DNA of 50,666 bases from Oscillospiraceae bacterium (GTDB lineage Bacteria; Bacillota; Clostridia; Oscillospirales; Oscillospiraceae): NCBI GenBank assembly GCA_902795345.1, contig CADBKO010000016.1, positions 1 through 50,666 on the forward strand, in the 5' to 3' direction. Of the stretch, positions 1 to 7,658 are shown in pieces. The position numbers and the translations under genes were made by a program. The notes below the pieces were generated by a model. The model saw nothing but the letters and a program-made list of their open reading frames with translations, searched no databases and was not told the DNA's origin. Each line of letters opens with the position of its first letter. The first letter of the stretch is position 1.

Positions 1-183
1 GCGGGACTCTTGCTTGCCATTGCTGCCCTGTTCGCAGTGAACGGTCTGGGCTTCCTGGGGGTGATCCTGGTGCCGATCCTCTATGTGATCGCCCACTTTG
101 CCCTCTGCGTGGGGGCTTCCGCCGCCGTCTCCGCGTCCATCCTGCAAAAGAGCCCCATGCGGCTGTTGCAGGTGAAGGAATAA
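1..183 (+). CDS. FtsX-like ABC transporter permease, C-terminal end only
   Basis: The window opens inside this gene; the last 60 codons are seen, ending in TAA. The visible part is two hydrophobic stretches (about residues 2-13 and 18-42 of the fragment) followed by a short polar tail ending SPMRLLQVKE. A hydrophobic helix followed by a tail of the form 'P..LL..KE' is the usual end of FtsX/MacB-type permeases. An ABC ATPase of the matching class lies at 2501-3163 and a lipoprotein lies between them, so the three probably form one transport or signalling unit in the cytoplasmic membrane. The substrate cannot be told. The family call rests on a short fragment plus context. Confidence 0.6.
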   Translation, partial: AGLLLAIAALFAVNGLGFLGVILVPILYVIAHFALCVGASAAVSASILQKSPMRLLQVKE

Positions 184-230
184 GTGAGACAGTCCAGCCT
201 GGTCAGCAAACAACGGAAAGGAGTATGAGG

Positions 231-2450
231 ATGAAAAGCGGAAGGATCAAAGCTGTGATCGTGGGGATCACCCTGTGCCTTGCGCTCGTCCTGTTTGCAG
301 GATGCGCGAAGCCCGTTGCGCCTTCTCCCACGCCCACCGCCGCACCGACGCCCACCGCAGCGACGCCTGCACCTGTACAGGGAACGCAGGAGCCTGCAGA
401 CGAGGAACTGATCTATATGCCCGCCTACGAAGTCTATCCCCCCGACATGGACCCCTTGTACACCCGCAGTGCCGTGGAAAAGGATGATGGACTCTGGTTT
501 ATCCGGCAGGTTCAGGATCAGGGAGAGATGTATTATGCCCTCATGCGCGGCGGGAAGGACGCTGCCGACCCGGTCACGGTGGTCGCCTTTGACCCGGACG
601 TCTATGTGGAAAGGTTCTGCATCCTGGGGGAAGGACGGGTCTGGGTGGATAAGTTGGATTACCTTACCTGGGAAACTTCTCTCCTGGAGATATCCCTGGA
701 TACCGGCGAAATCCTGCGCGAGGTCCCCTTCCCCACAGAAAACGGACTCATCATCGGCCTCTTCGACCTGCCGGACGGCGCTCTTGGCGTCTCTGCCGTT
801 TCGCTGACAAATGGGGAACAGACCGTTTATCGGATGGAGGAAGACGGAGCCTTTTCGGAACTGACGGTGCCTCTGGACGAGGAGAAGCGCTATCTGGTCA
901 CTTTCCTGGGTACGGCGGGCAGCGGCCTGCCGGAGGGAGAGTGCATGGCTTACGACAAGAAAGCCCTCATTGCCTTCACCCCCGGTTCCGGGGAGCGGCG
1001 GGAGCTGATGCGCTGGGCGGAATGGGGCGTCTTTTTCGGCAGCACCTCCCCCCTGGGCATGGAGGACGGGGTCGTGCGGCTCCTGGACTATGGCTATGGG
1101 GAATATGTGACCCTGACGCCCACGCCCCGGAGCCAGGTCCCCGTCCGGCAGGAGATCACCATGTCCTGTCTCACCGTGGAAACGGCGGTGGCCGACGCCG
1201 TGCGGGATTTCAACCGCCGCAGCGGGGAATATTACATCACCATCCATGACTATTCCGAAGGCCGGGACTTTACCAGGGACGTGCAGGATCAGGCCATCAC
1301 CGCCATGAATATCGACATCGCCTCCGGGAAGATGCCGGACCTGCTCTCCGTCCAGGATGGTGTACCCTTCAAGAGCTATGCCGAAAAGGGCCTGCTGCGG
1401 GACCTGGGCCCCTGGCTGGAGGGGGAGGGCATCGAGCTCCTGCCCCAGCTCCGGCGGGCGGGGACCGTGAAGGACAAGCTCCTCATGGTCTGCGGCAGCT
1501 TTTCCATCCTGACCGCGGCGGGGAACCGGGACGTACTGGGGGACCTGCCGGGTTGGACCGTAGAGGAAGCCTCCGCTCTGGCCGCGGAAAAGATGGATTG
1601 CGCGGGGGTGTTCACCAGCTCCATGACCCGGGAGAAGTACCTGGAGTTGCTGGATTCCTATTTGGAAGCCTACCTGGATTGGGATGCGGGGACCGCCTCC
1701 TTCGACAGCCCGGAGTTTCGGGACGTGCTGGCCTTTGCCGCCGCCCTCCCCGCGGAGGAAAAGACGGAGAACACCGCCGAGGCGGAGATCATGCATGGGC
1801 AGGCCCTGGCGGACGCAGTCACCGTCACCTCCGTCGGCGACTGGCAGCTTCGGGACACGGTGTATATGGGGAAGCTCGTCTGCCCCGGTCTGCCGGTGCC
1901 CGACCGGGTGGGGAGCCTTATCAAGATGCATGCCCCCATGGCCGTCAGCGCGGTTTCCGCCCACCCGGAGGGGGCTTACGCTTTCCTGAAGAGCATGCTG
2001 GATGAAAAGACCCAGACCGCCTATACCGACCGCTTCCCCTCCGTAAAGGCCGCCTTTGAAAGCCATCTGGCGGAAGCCATGCGGGAACCCACGGCGGAGG
2101 AGGGGTATACCGTCACGTATTTCACGGCGGATGGTTACCGGTTTGCAGACGGCACTGTATACCTCTGGGATGAGGCCGACGGGGAGCGTGCGCCCCGCAT
2201 GATCCTTTGCTGGTATGATGAAAACTACAGCGTGATCCGGGAGGAGAAGATGTACGCCATGAGCGAAGCCCAGCGGGACGCCCTGATGGCCCTGCTGGAA
2301 GGCGCCCTGCGCTCCACCTCTTACGATCAGGTCATTGCGGGCATCGTCCATGAGGAGGCGGGGGCTTTCTTTGCCGGGCAGCGCTCCGCCGAGGAAGTTT
2401 CCCAGCGCATTCAAAGCCGTGTGCTGCTCTATATGTCCGAGCAAGGCTGA
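231..2450 (+). CDS. Large lipoprotein with solute-binding-protein-like domain
   Basis: A 739-residue secreted lipoprotein. The N-terminus has a basic start, a hydrophobic core and the lipobox LFAGC, so it should be lipid-anchored outside the membrane. A Thr/Pro/Ala-rich linker follows (roughly residues 28-55). The middle is a beta-rich region of unknown type. From about residue 310 the pattern 'AVADAVRDFNRRSGEYYITI' and then 'SGKMPDLLSV' resembles extracellular solute-binding proteins of family 1. At about 740 residues it is far longer than a plain binding protein (about 400-450). ATG 231 is preferred over ATG 225 because AAAGGAG lies 7 bases before it but touches the other. It sits between an FtsX-like permease and its ATPase, so it may sense or bind a ligand for that transporter. 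The ligand is unknown. Confidence 0.7.
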   Translation: MKSGRIKAVIVGITLCLALVLFAGCAKPVAPSPTPTAAPTPTAATPAPVQGTQEPADEELIYMPAYEVYPPDMDPLYTRSAVEKDDGLWFIRQVQDQGEMYYALMRGGKDAADPVTVVAFDPDVYVERFCILGEGRVWVDKLDYLTWETSLLEISLDTGEILREVPFPTENGLIIGLFDLPDGALGVSAVSLTNGEQTVYRMEEDGAFSELTVPLDEEKRYLVTFLGTAGSGLPEGECMAYDKKALIAFTPGSGERRELMRWAEWGVFFGSTSPLGMEDGVVRLLDYGYGEYVTLTPTPRSQVPVRQEITMSCLTVETAVADAVRDFNRRSGEYYITIHDYSEGRDFTRDVQDQAITAMNIDIASGKMPDLLSVQDGVPFKSYAEKGLLRDLGPWLEGEGIELLPQLRRAGTVKDKLLMVCGSFSILTAAGNRDVLGDLPGWTVEEASALAAEKMDCAGVFTSSMTREKYLELLDSYLEAYLDWDAGTASFDSPEFRDVLAFAAALPAEEKTENTAEAEIMHGQALADAVTVTSVGDWQLRDTVYMGKLVCPGLPVPDRVGSLIKMHAPMAVSAVSAHPEGAYAFLKSMLDEKTQTAYTDRFPSVKAAFESHLAEAMREPTAEEGYTVTYFTADGYRFADGTVYLWDEADGERAPRMILCWYDENYSVIREEKMYAMSEAQRDALMALLEGALRSTSYDQVIAGIVHEEAGAFFAGQRSAEEVSQRIQSRVLLYMSEQG

Positions 2451-2500
2451 CATAAAGTGTCATCAACCGGTTAAGAGGATCAACCATTGGAGGAAACACC

Positions 2501-3163
2501 ATGTCTATCCTTTCCATCGAAAATCTGAGCTACACCTATCCCGGCGGGCAGAAGGCCGTGCTGCGGGAGGTAAACGCCGAATTTGAAGCCGGGAAGATGT
2601 ACGCCATCACCGGGCCCAGCGGCAGCGGCAAGTCCACCCTCCTCAGCCTCCTGGCGGGGATGGAGACCCCCACGGAGGGGGGCATCGTCTGCGAGGGGGA
2701 ATCCCTGGCGGACATGGACCTGGACGCCTATCGGCGGGAGAAGATCGCCTTTGTCTTCCAGGCCTATCAGCTCCTGCCCCTGCTGACGGCGCGGGAAAAC
2801 GTCTGCCTCCCCATGGAGATGCAGGGCACCCCCGTGGGCGAAGCCTCCGAGCGGGCGGACGCACTGCTTCTCAGCGTGGGCCTGCCGGATACGCTCCACA
2901 AACGTTTCCCCGGCAACCTCTCCGGCGGGGAGCAGCAGCGGGTGGGCATCGCCCGGAGCCTGGCCAGCGGCGCGAAGGTCATTTTGGCGGACGAGCCCAC
3001 GGGGAACCTGGACGACGAGAACACGGCTGCCATCATGGCCCTATTGCGAAAACAGGTGACGGACAAGGGCTACTGCGTCATCATCGTCACCCACGACCCG
3101 GAAGTAGCCGCCGCCTGCGACGTGCAGTACCGCATGCTGGGCGGCACCCTGATCGCGTCGTAG
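2501..3163 (+). CDS. ABC transporter ATP-binding protein (MacB/LolD-like class)
   Basis: A 220-residue cytoplasmic ATPase subunit. Walker A is GPSGSGKST at residues 38-46, the ABC signature LSGGEQQR is near residue 140, and Walker B is VILADEP near 160, followed by the GNLDDEN D-loop and the switch His in VTHD. Length and the '[18 protein letters not shown]' stretch are typical of the ATPases that pair with FtsX-like permeases, matching the permease fragment at the window start. The start ATG follows GGAGG with ideal spacing. It is the last gene of the unit; a strong hairpin follows at 3178. The transported or signalled substrate is not evident. Confidence 0.9.
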   Translation: MSILSIENLSYTYPGGQKAVLREVNAEFEAGKMYAITGPSGSGKSTLLSLLAGMETPTEGGIVCEGESLADMDLDAYRREKIAFVFQAYQLLPLLTARENVCLPMEMQGTPVGEASERADALLLSVGLPDTLHKRFPGNLSGGEQQRVGIARSLASGAKVILADEPTGNLDDENTAAIMALLRKQVTDKGYCVIIVTHDPEVAAACDVQYRMLGGTLIAS

Positions 3164-3177
3164 GCCTTTACGAAAAC

Positions 3178-3207
3178 ATCGGCTGGACCGCAAACGGTCC
3201 AGCCGAT
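3178..3207. terminator. Bidirectional terminator between convergent genes
   Basis: Perfect 13-bp inverted repeat (ATCGGCTGGACCG / CGGTCCAGCCGAT) around a CAAA loop. It lies between the end of the ABC ATPase gene and the end of the antiporter gene, which converge here, so it can serve both. The T-run is weak on either side. Confidence 0.75.
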
Positions 3208-3212
3208 CTGCT

Positions 3213-4508
3213 TTATTTGGACTGCGCGCTCTCCAGCTTGAGCTTGCGGCGGTTAAGGACTTCGTAGCTCTTGGGCTTGATGTCCCCGGCCTTCGTCAGG
3301 GCCATCTTTGTCAGAGCCGGGCCAACCAGCTCATAGACCAGGACGCTGAACAGGATGATATTCCGCACCAGGATGCCCTGCTGACCCAGCTCCGTTGCCT
3401 GGAGGCACATGCCCAGGGCCACGCCCGCCTGGGGAAAGAGGGTGATGCCCAGCCACTTGCGCACCACGGGGTCGCAGTGGGTGGCGGTGGTGCTGAGCCA
3501 TGCGCCGAAGAACTTGCCCGCGCAGCGGGCCAGGATATAGACGACGCCGATACCCACGATGGTCACATCGGCAAAAACATCGAAGCGGAGGGCCGCGCCG
3601 GAAAGGACGAAAAAGATGGTATAGATGGGGGCGGTCCAGCGTTCCTCCCGCTCCATCAGGTCCTCGGACAGGGGGCAGACATTGCAGAACACGGTGCCCA
3701 GCATCATGCAGGTGAGCAGCGGGGAGAAACCCACGGTCATGCCCGCCAGGGAGAACTCCACCTTCGCCAGACCCACGGTGAGTAGCACGAAGCCGGTCAT
3801 GAGGGTCAGGCGGTTCTTATTGGAATTGAAATACTTTTCGATCCAGCTGAGGACGAGGCCCAGGAGGGCGCCCAGCACCAGGGAGAAAACGATCTCCAGC
3901 AGAGGGGCCAGGAAGATCTCCAGCGTGTTCACGCTGCCCTCCACCATGGCCCGGGCCGCGCCGAAAGAAACGGCAAAGACCACCAGGCCCACCGCATCGT
4001 CCAGGGCCACCACAGGGAGCAGGATATCCGTCACGGGGCCCTTGGCCTTGTACTGCCGCACCACCATGAGGGTGGCGGCGGGGGCGGTGGCGGTGGCGAT
4101 GGCACCCAGGGTCAGGACCATGGGCACGGGCAGCTTATCCCCCAGGATAAGGTGCAGCCCCAGCAGGGCTGCGTCCACCACCAGGGCGGCCATGACGCTC
4201 TGGACGATGCCCACCACCGTGGCCTGCTTGCCGATCTCCCGGAGCTTCGACAGCCGGAACTCGCTGCCGATGGCAAAGGCGATGAAGCCCAAGGCGATGT
4301 CGCTGAGGAAGTCCAGCTTATCCACTTCCTCCGCGGTACTGAGGCCCAGGCCGGGCACTCCCAGCCGCCCCAGCACCCAGGGGCCGATCAGCACACCCGC
4401 CACCAGGTAGGCGGTCACATCCGGCAGCTTCAATCTGGTGAAAAGCCGCGTCAGCATAAGGCCCGCGATCACGGCCACGCCCACGGCCAAAAGGGATTCC
4501 ATATGCAT
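3213..4508 (-). CDS. Cation:proton antiporter, CPA2/KefB-like membrane domain
   Basis: A 431-residue integral membrane protein with about 12 hydrophobic segments across most of its length. The N-terminal helix pair with 'KLPDVTAYLVAGVLIGPWVL' is typical of the Na+/H+ exchanger (CPA2) family, and the later 'DDAVGLVVFAV' stretch carries the paired acidic residues of the ion-binding core. There is no C-terminal RCK/TrkA-N regulatory domain, only a short basic tail. It probably exchanges a monovalent cation for protons to control pH or ion balance. GAGG lies 7 bases before the start ATG. It stands alone, convergent with the ABC genes and divergent from the gene at 4746. Ion specificity cannot be read. 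Confidence 0.85.
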   Translation of the reverse strand: MHMESLLAVGVAVIAGLMLTRLFTRLKLPDVTAYLVAGVLIGPWVLGRLGVPGLGLSTAEEVDKLDFLSDIALGFIAFAIGSEFRLSKLREIGKQATVVGIVQSVMAALVVDAALLGLHLILGDKLPVPMVLTLGAIATATAPAATLMVVRQYKAKGPVTDILLPVVALDDAVGLVVFAVSFGAARAMVEGSVNTLEIFLAPLLEIVFSLVLGALLGLVLSWIEKYFNSNKNRLTLMTGFVLLTVGLAKVEFSLAGMTVGFSPLLTCMMLGTVFCNVCPLSEDLMEREERWTAPIYTIFFVLSGAALRFDVFADVTIVGIGVVYILARCAGKFFGAWLSTTATHCDPVVRKWLGITLFPQAGVALGMCLQATELGQQGILVRNIILFSVLVYELVGPALTKMALTKAGDIKPKSYEVLNRRKLKLESAQSK

Positions 4509-4652
4509 GTCTTTCGCCTCGAATTCTCAAAAACAGACCCGCCAGCCGACAGGCACGGGGAAACTCGTGTCGGCAAGCGGTTTCACAGCCTGCGTATTAT
4601 AGCCCCTTTCTCCGGCAGTTGCAAGCCCAATCTGCGCTTACAGATAAAAACA

Positions 4653-4681
4653 TTGACAAAAGGCCTGGGAGAAGGTAAAGT
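4653..4681 (+). promoter_or_regulatory. Sigma-A-type promoter for the gene at 4746
   Basis: TTGACA at 4653-4658, a 17-base spacer and TAAAGT at 4676-4681, about 65 bases before the start codon. Confidence 0.6.
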
Positions 4682-4745
4682 GTGAATAATCTATGAATGA
4701 TGAATAAGGCTGGGGAGAACCAGGCCTGTCGTGGAGGAAGAAGTC

Positions 4746-5576
4746 ATGCGCTGTGATGGCCGGAAAGTCAGCCAGGACGAACCGATCTATTTTCTGATCC
4801 CCTATTTTCTCACCCACCGCTATGACGCCATGAACATGATCACGGTGGACATCCCCGAGGAGCCGCTGCGCAGCTATATGAACCAGAAGCGGAAGGAGGG
4901 GCGGCCCGTCAATCACATGGCCCTGCTCATCACCGCCTATCTCCGCACTTTGGACAAATACCCGGACCTGAACCGCTTCATCGGCGGGCGGACCATTTAT
5001 GAGCATGTGGACAAGACCGTCAGCATGGTGGTGCTGAAGCCCGGCGGCGGCGAGAGCATGAACAAGATCACGCTGGACGACAAGGACACGCTTTTCGACA
5101 TCCAGAATAAGATCGAGAGCTTCGTGGACGTGAGCCGCAACGAGGAGGACGACCAGTCCCTGGACAAGGCCATCAAGGTCCTGCTGAAGCTGAAGCCCCT
5201 GCTGGGCTTCCTCATGGCGATCCTCCGCTTTGCGGACCGGCACGGGCTCCTGCCCAGGGCCCTTGTGAAGGCCAGCCCCTTCCATGCCAGCATGCTCATC
5301 TCCAACCTGGCCAGCATCCGCACCAATCACATCTATCACCATGTCTATGAATTCGGCACCACCAGCGTCTCCGTCACCATCGGCACCATGCACGAGGTCG
5401 CCAAGCGCACCACGGAGGGCGTCCGCTTCGAGCGCTGCATCCCTCTGGGCGTGGTCATGGACGAGCGCATCGCCTCCGGCCTGTATTTCGCCAACGCCTT
5501 CAACTATTTCCGCAAGCTGCTGGCCAAGCCGGAGCAGCTGGAAAAGCTGCCGGAGCAGGAGGCGCTCACAGTTTAA
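4746..5576 (+). CDS. 2-oxoacid dehydrogenase E2-like acyltransferase fold, catalytic residues missing
   Basis: A 276-residue protein of the chloramphenicol-acetyltransferase / dihydrolipoyl-acyltransferase fold, without lipoyl or subunit-binding domains. The C-terminal 'PLGVVMDERIASGLYFANAF' occupies the place of the family's DHRxxDG active site. Here it reads DERIASG (residues 239-245), so both the catalytic His and the Asp are absent. It therefore probably does not do the usual acyl transfer; a binding or structural role is possible. ATG 4746 is chosen over GTG 4731 because GGAGG lies 8 bases before it. No pyruvate-dehydrogenase partners are nearby and it is a single-gene unit with its own promoter and terminator. 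Confidence 0.7.
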   Translation: MRCDGRKVSQDEPIYFLIPYFLTHRYDAMNMITVDIPEEPLRSYMNQKRKEGRPVNHMALLITAYLRTLDKYPDLNRFIGGRTIYEHVDKTVSMVVLKPGGGESMNKITLDDKDTLFDIQNKIESFVDVSRNEEDDQSLDKAIKVLLKLKPLLGFLMAILRFADRHGLLPRALVKASPFHASMLISNLASIRTNHIYHHVYEFGTTSVSVTIGTMHEVAKRTTEGVRFERCIPLGVVMDERIASGLYFANAFNYFRKLLAKPEQLEKLPEQEALTV

Positions 5577-5587
5577 ACCGCATAGTA

Positions 5588-5626
5588 ACGGGGAAGAACG
5601 GCAAAAGCCGCTCCTCCCCGTTTTTG
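5588..5626 (+). terminator. Rho-independent terminator
   Basis: AACGGGGA and TCCCCGTT pair around an inner CGGC-AAAA-GCCG stem and are followed by TTTTTG. It ends the E2-like gene. Confidence 0.8.
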
Positions 5627-5636
5627 TTTATTCCCC

Positions 5637-6176
5637 TCAGTCCAGCAGATAGCAGCCGGTGTAGCAGATGGTGTCCTTCCCGTGGTTATACTTGAGGCCG
5701 TTTGCGGTGCACACCTCGTTCACCACCAGGCCCGCGCCCTCCATGGAGGGACAGAGCTTGTCCGGGAAGCGGCAGGGCTCGTCGGGATAGGCGCATTTGG
5801 CGCAGCGGCTGCAGCCGCCGGTGCCCATGGCCATGAGGCCGGGCCACTCCTTCCGCAGCTCGTCCCACAGGGCGTCGAAATTCTTTTTATGGTTCGCCGC
5901 CGTCTCCATCATGGTCTCGATGTCGAAGGAATCCTCCATCTGGCCCACGGTCTGCACCAGGATGCCCCGGTGGTAGCCCTTCACCTTTTCCCGCATCTCC
6001 TCCAGGGTGCCGCAGGCGGGCGGGCAGGCCCAGGTGCGGTTCCACTGGCCGCAGGTGTTGGCCTCGCACATATCCCGCACCTCCGGCTTGAATTCCAGGG
6101 TGCTCATATCCAGTTCGCCCCAGGCGGTGAAGCCGAAGCTCTCTGCCAGCTTGCCCAGCTTTTCCATATCCAGCAT
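5637..6176 (-). CDS. DUF2284-type cysteine-rich metal-binding protein
   Basis: A 179-residue soluble protein rich in cysteine. The pattern is CEANTCGQWNRTWACPPACG near residues 36-55, then GGCSRCAKCAYPDEPCRFPDKLC near 120-142, and a C-terminal 'CYTGCYLLD'. This Cys spacing is that of the DUF2284 family of predicted metal-binding (probably Fe-S) proteins of anaerobes, whose function is not established. The ORF is open further upstream, but AAGGA 10 bases before ATG 6176 and the start of family-like sequence (MLDMEKLGKLAESFGF) support this start. It lies downstream of the thiolase gene on the same strand with a strong hairpin between them. Confidence 0.75.
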   Translation of the reverse strand: MLDMEKLGKLAESFGFTAWGELDMSTLEFKPEVRDMCEANTCGQWNRTWACPPACGTLEEMREKVKGYHRGILVQTVGQMEDSFDIETMMETAANHKKNFDALWDELRKEWPGLMAMGTGGCSRCAKCAYPDEPCRFPDKLCPSMEGAGLVVNEVCTANGLKYNHGKDTICYTGCYLLD

Positions 6177-6201
6177 GCCGGTCACATCCTTTCCTTTACT
6201 A

Positions 6202-6235
6202 TTCGGGCGGCTGCGTTTCTCCGCAGCCGCCCGAA
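6202..6235 (-). terminator. Hairpin between thiolase and DUF2284 gene
   Basis: Perfect 14-bp inverted repeat TTCGGGCGGCTGCG / CGCAGCCGCCCGAA with a 6-base loop. It probably ends or attenuates the thiolase transcript. There is no clear T-run on the minus strand. Confidence 0.6.
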
Positions 6236-6249
6236 GCGATTTCTGTTGT

Positions 6250-7530
6250 TTAGACCTTCTCGAAGGAGGTGGCGACGCCCATGCCGCCGCCAATGCAGAG
6301 GGTGGCCAGGCCCTTCTTGGCCTCGGGCCGGCGCATCAGCTCATGGGCCAGGGTCACGATGATCCGGGCGCCGGAGCAGCCCACGGGATGGCCGATGGCC
6401 AGCGCGCCGCCGTTGACATTCACCTTCGCCATGTCGAAGCCAAGCTCCCGGGCCACAGCCAGGGACTGGGCGGCAAAGGCCTCGTTGGCCTCGATCAGAT
6501 CGAAGTCCTCGATCTTCGCGCCGGTCTTGGCCATCAGGTTGCGGCAGGCAGCGACGGGGCCGGTGCCCATGATCTTGGGATCCACGCCGCCCTGGCCCCA
6601 GCCGGTGAGCTTGAGCATGGGCTTCAGGCCATACTTCTTGACGGCCTCGCCGGAGGCCAGGACGATGGCGGCAGCGCCGTCGTTGATGCCGGAAGCATTG
6701 CCGGCGGTGACGCGCAGGGAGCCGTCATGCGCCACCTTCTTGGTGGCCTTGGCGCCGAAGGTATCCTCCACGGTGCCGCCGTCGGCCTTGAAGGCGTTGT
6801 CGGCGGAGAGCTTGAAGGCGCCCTTCAGCTTGCCCATCTTCTCCCGGTCGGGATTCTTCTGGGGGAACTCGTCCTCGCAGAAGTCGATGATCTCTTTCTT
6901 CACGCGCACGGGCACGGGCACGATCTCATCCTTGAACTTGCCGGCCTCGTTGGCGGCCTTGTACTTCATCTGAGAGGAATATCCGAAGTCGTCCAGCTCT
7001 TCCCGGGTGATGCCCCAGATGTCGCAGACGTTCTCGGCGGTGGTACCCATGTGGTAGTTGTTGAACACGTCCCACAGGCCGTCGTTGACCATGGTGTCCA
7101 CCAGGCCGGTCTTGGACTGGGCGACGTCCATCTTCTTGCCATAGCGCAGGTCGGGCAGCGCATAGGGGGCGGCGGACATATTCTCCATGCCGCCGGCCAC
7201 GATCACTTCCGCATCCCCGGCGGAGATGGCGCGGGCAGCCTCGATGACGGCCTTCATGCCGCTGCCGCAGACCATGCTGACAGTGTAGGCGGGCACGGCC
7301 ACGGGCACGCCGGCCTTCACAGCGGCCTGGCGGGCGGGGTTCTGGCCCATGGCGGCGACCAGGGTGCAGCCCATCATGACTTCATCCACCTTGGCGGCGT
7401 CCAGGCCGGCGCGCTTCAGCGCCTCCTTGATGACGATGGCGCCCAGCTCGGGGGCGGGGGTGTCCTTCAGGCTGCCGCCCATGCTGCCCACGGCGGTGCG
7501 GCAGCAGTTCACAAGATAGATATCTCTCAT
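6250..7530 (-). CDS. Acetyl-CoA acetyltransferase (thiolase)
   Basis: A 426-residue cytoplasmic thiolase that condenses two acetyl-CoA or cleaves acetoacetyl-CoA. It has the nucleophilic Cys in MVCGSGMKAV (about residue 90), VTAGNASGINDGAAA, the NxGGAxAxGHPxGxSG box with the catalytic His, and the C-terminal CIGGGMG with the second Cys. All catalytic residues are present. It is about 30 residues longer than the common 392-aa form. The extra piece lies between KLKGAF and VTAGN (KADGGTVEDTFGAKATKKVA), where the family normally has a few residues. A good RBS (GGAGAAGGGAG) precedes ATG 7530. A reductase gene lies just upstream on the same strand (7659-9611), so both may act in one acyl-CoA or unsaturated-acid pathway. 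Confidence 0.93.
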   Translation of the reverse strand: MRDIYLVNCCRTAVGSMGGSLKDTPAPELGAIVIKEALKRAGLDAAKVDEVMMGCTLVAAMGQNPARQAAVKAGVPVAVPAYTVSMVCGSGMKAVIEAARAISAGDAEVIVAGGMENMSAAPYALPDLRYGKKMDVAQSKTGLVDTMVNDGLWDVFNNYHMGTTAENVCDIWGITREELDDFGYSSQMKYKAANEAGKFKDEIVPVPVRVKKEIIDFCEDEFPQKNPDREKMGKLKGAFKLSADNAFKADGGTVEDTFGAKATKKVAHDGSLRVTAGNASGINDGAAAIVLASGEAVKKYGLKPMLKLTGWGQGGVDPKIMGTGPVAACRNLMAKTGAKIEDFDLIEANEAFAAQSLAVARELGFDMAKVNVNGGALAIGHPVGCSGARIIVTLAHELMRRPEAKKGLATLCIGGGMGVATSFEKV

Positions 7531-7658
7531 TTCGTACTCCCTTCTCCTATTTTAAGTGAGATAATTTCCAAACGCAAAGAGTATATACCTTTGTTCGCTG
7601 GTTTTCAATCTTTCTTTTCGCCTTTTTCCCGCAGAACCGGTTTGGCGGGGGGAATGGT

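Noticed and set aside
81..2453. Long minus-strand open frame opposite the lipoprotein gene
   Set aside because: It is a GC-rich shadow: no family motifs, glycine/histidine-rich low-complexity translation, no ribosome site. The plus-strand frame has a signal peptide and lipobox.
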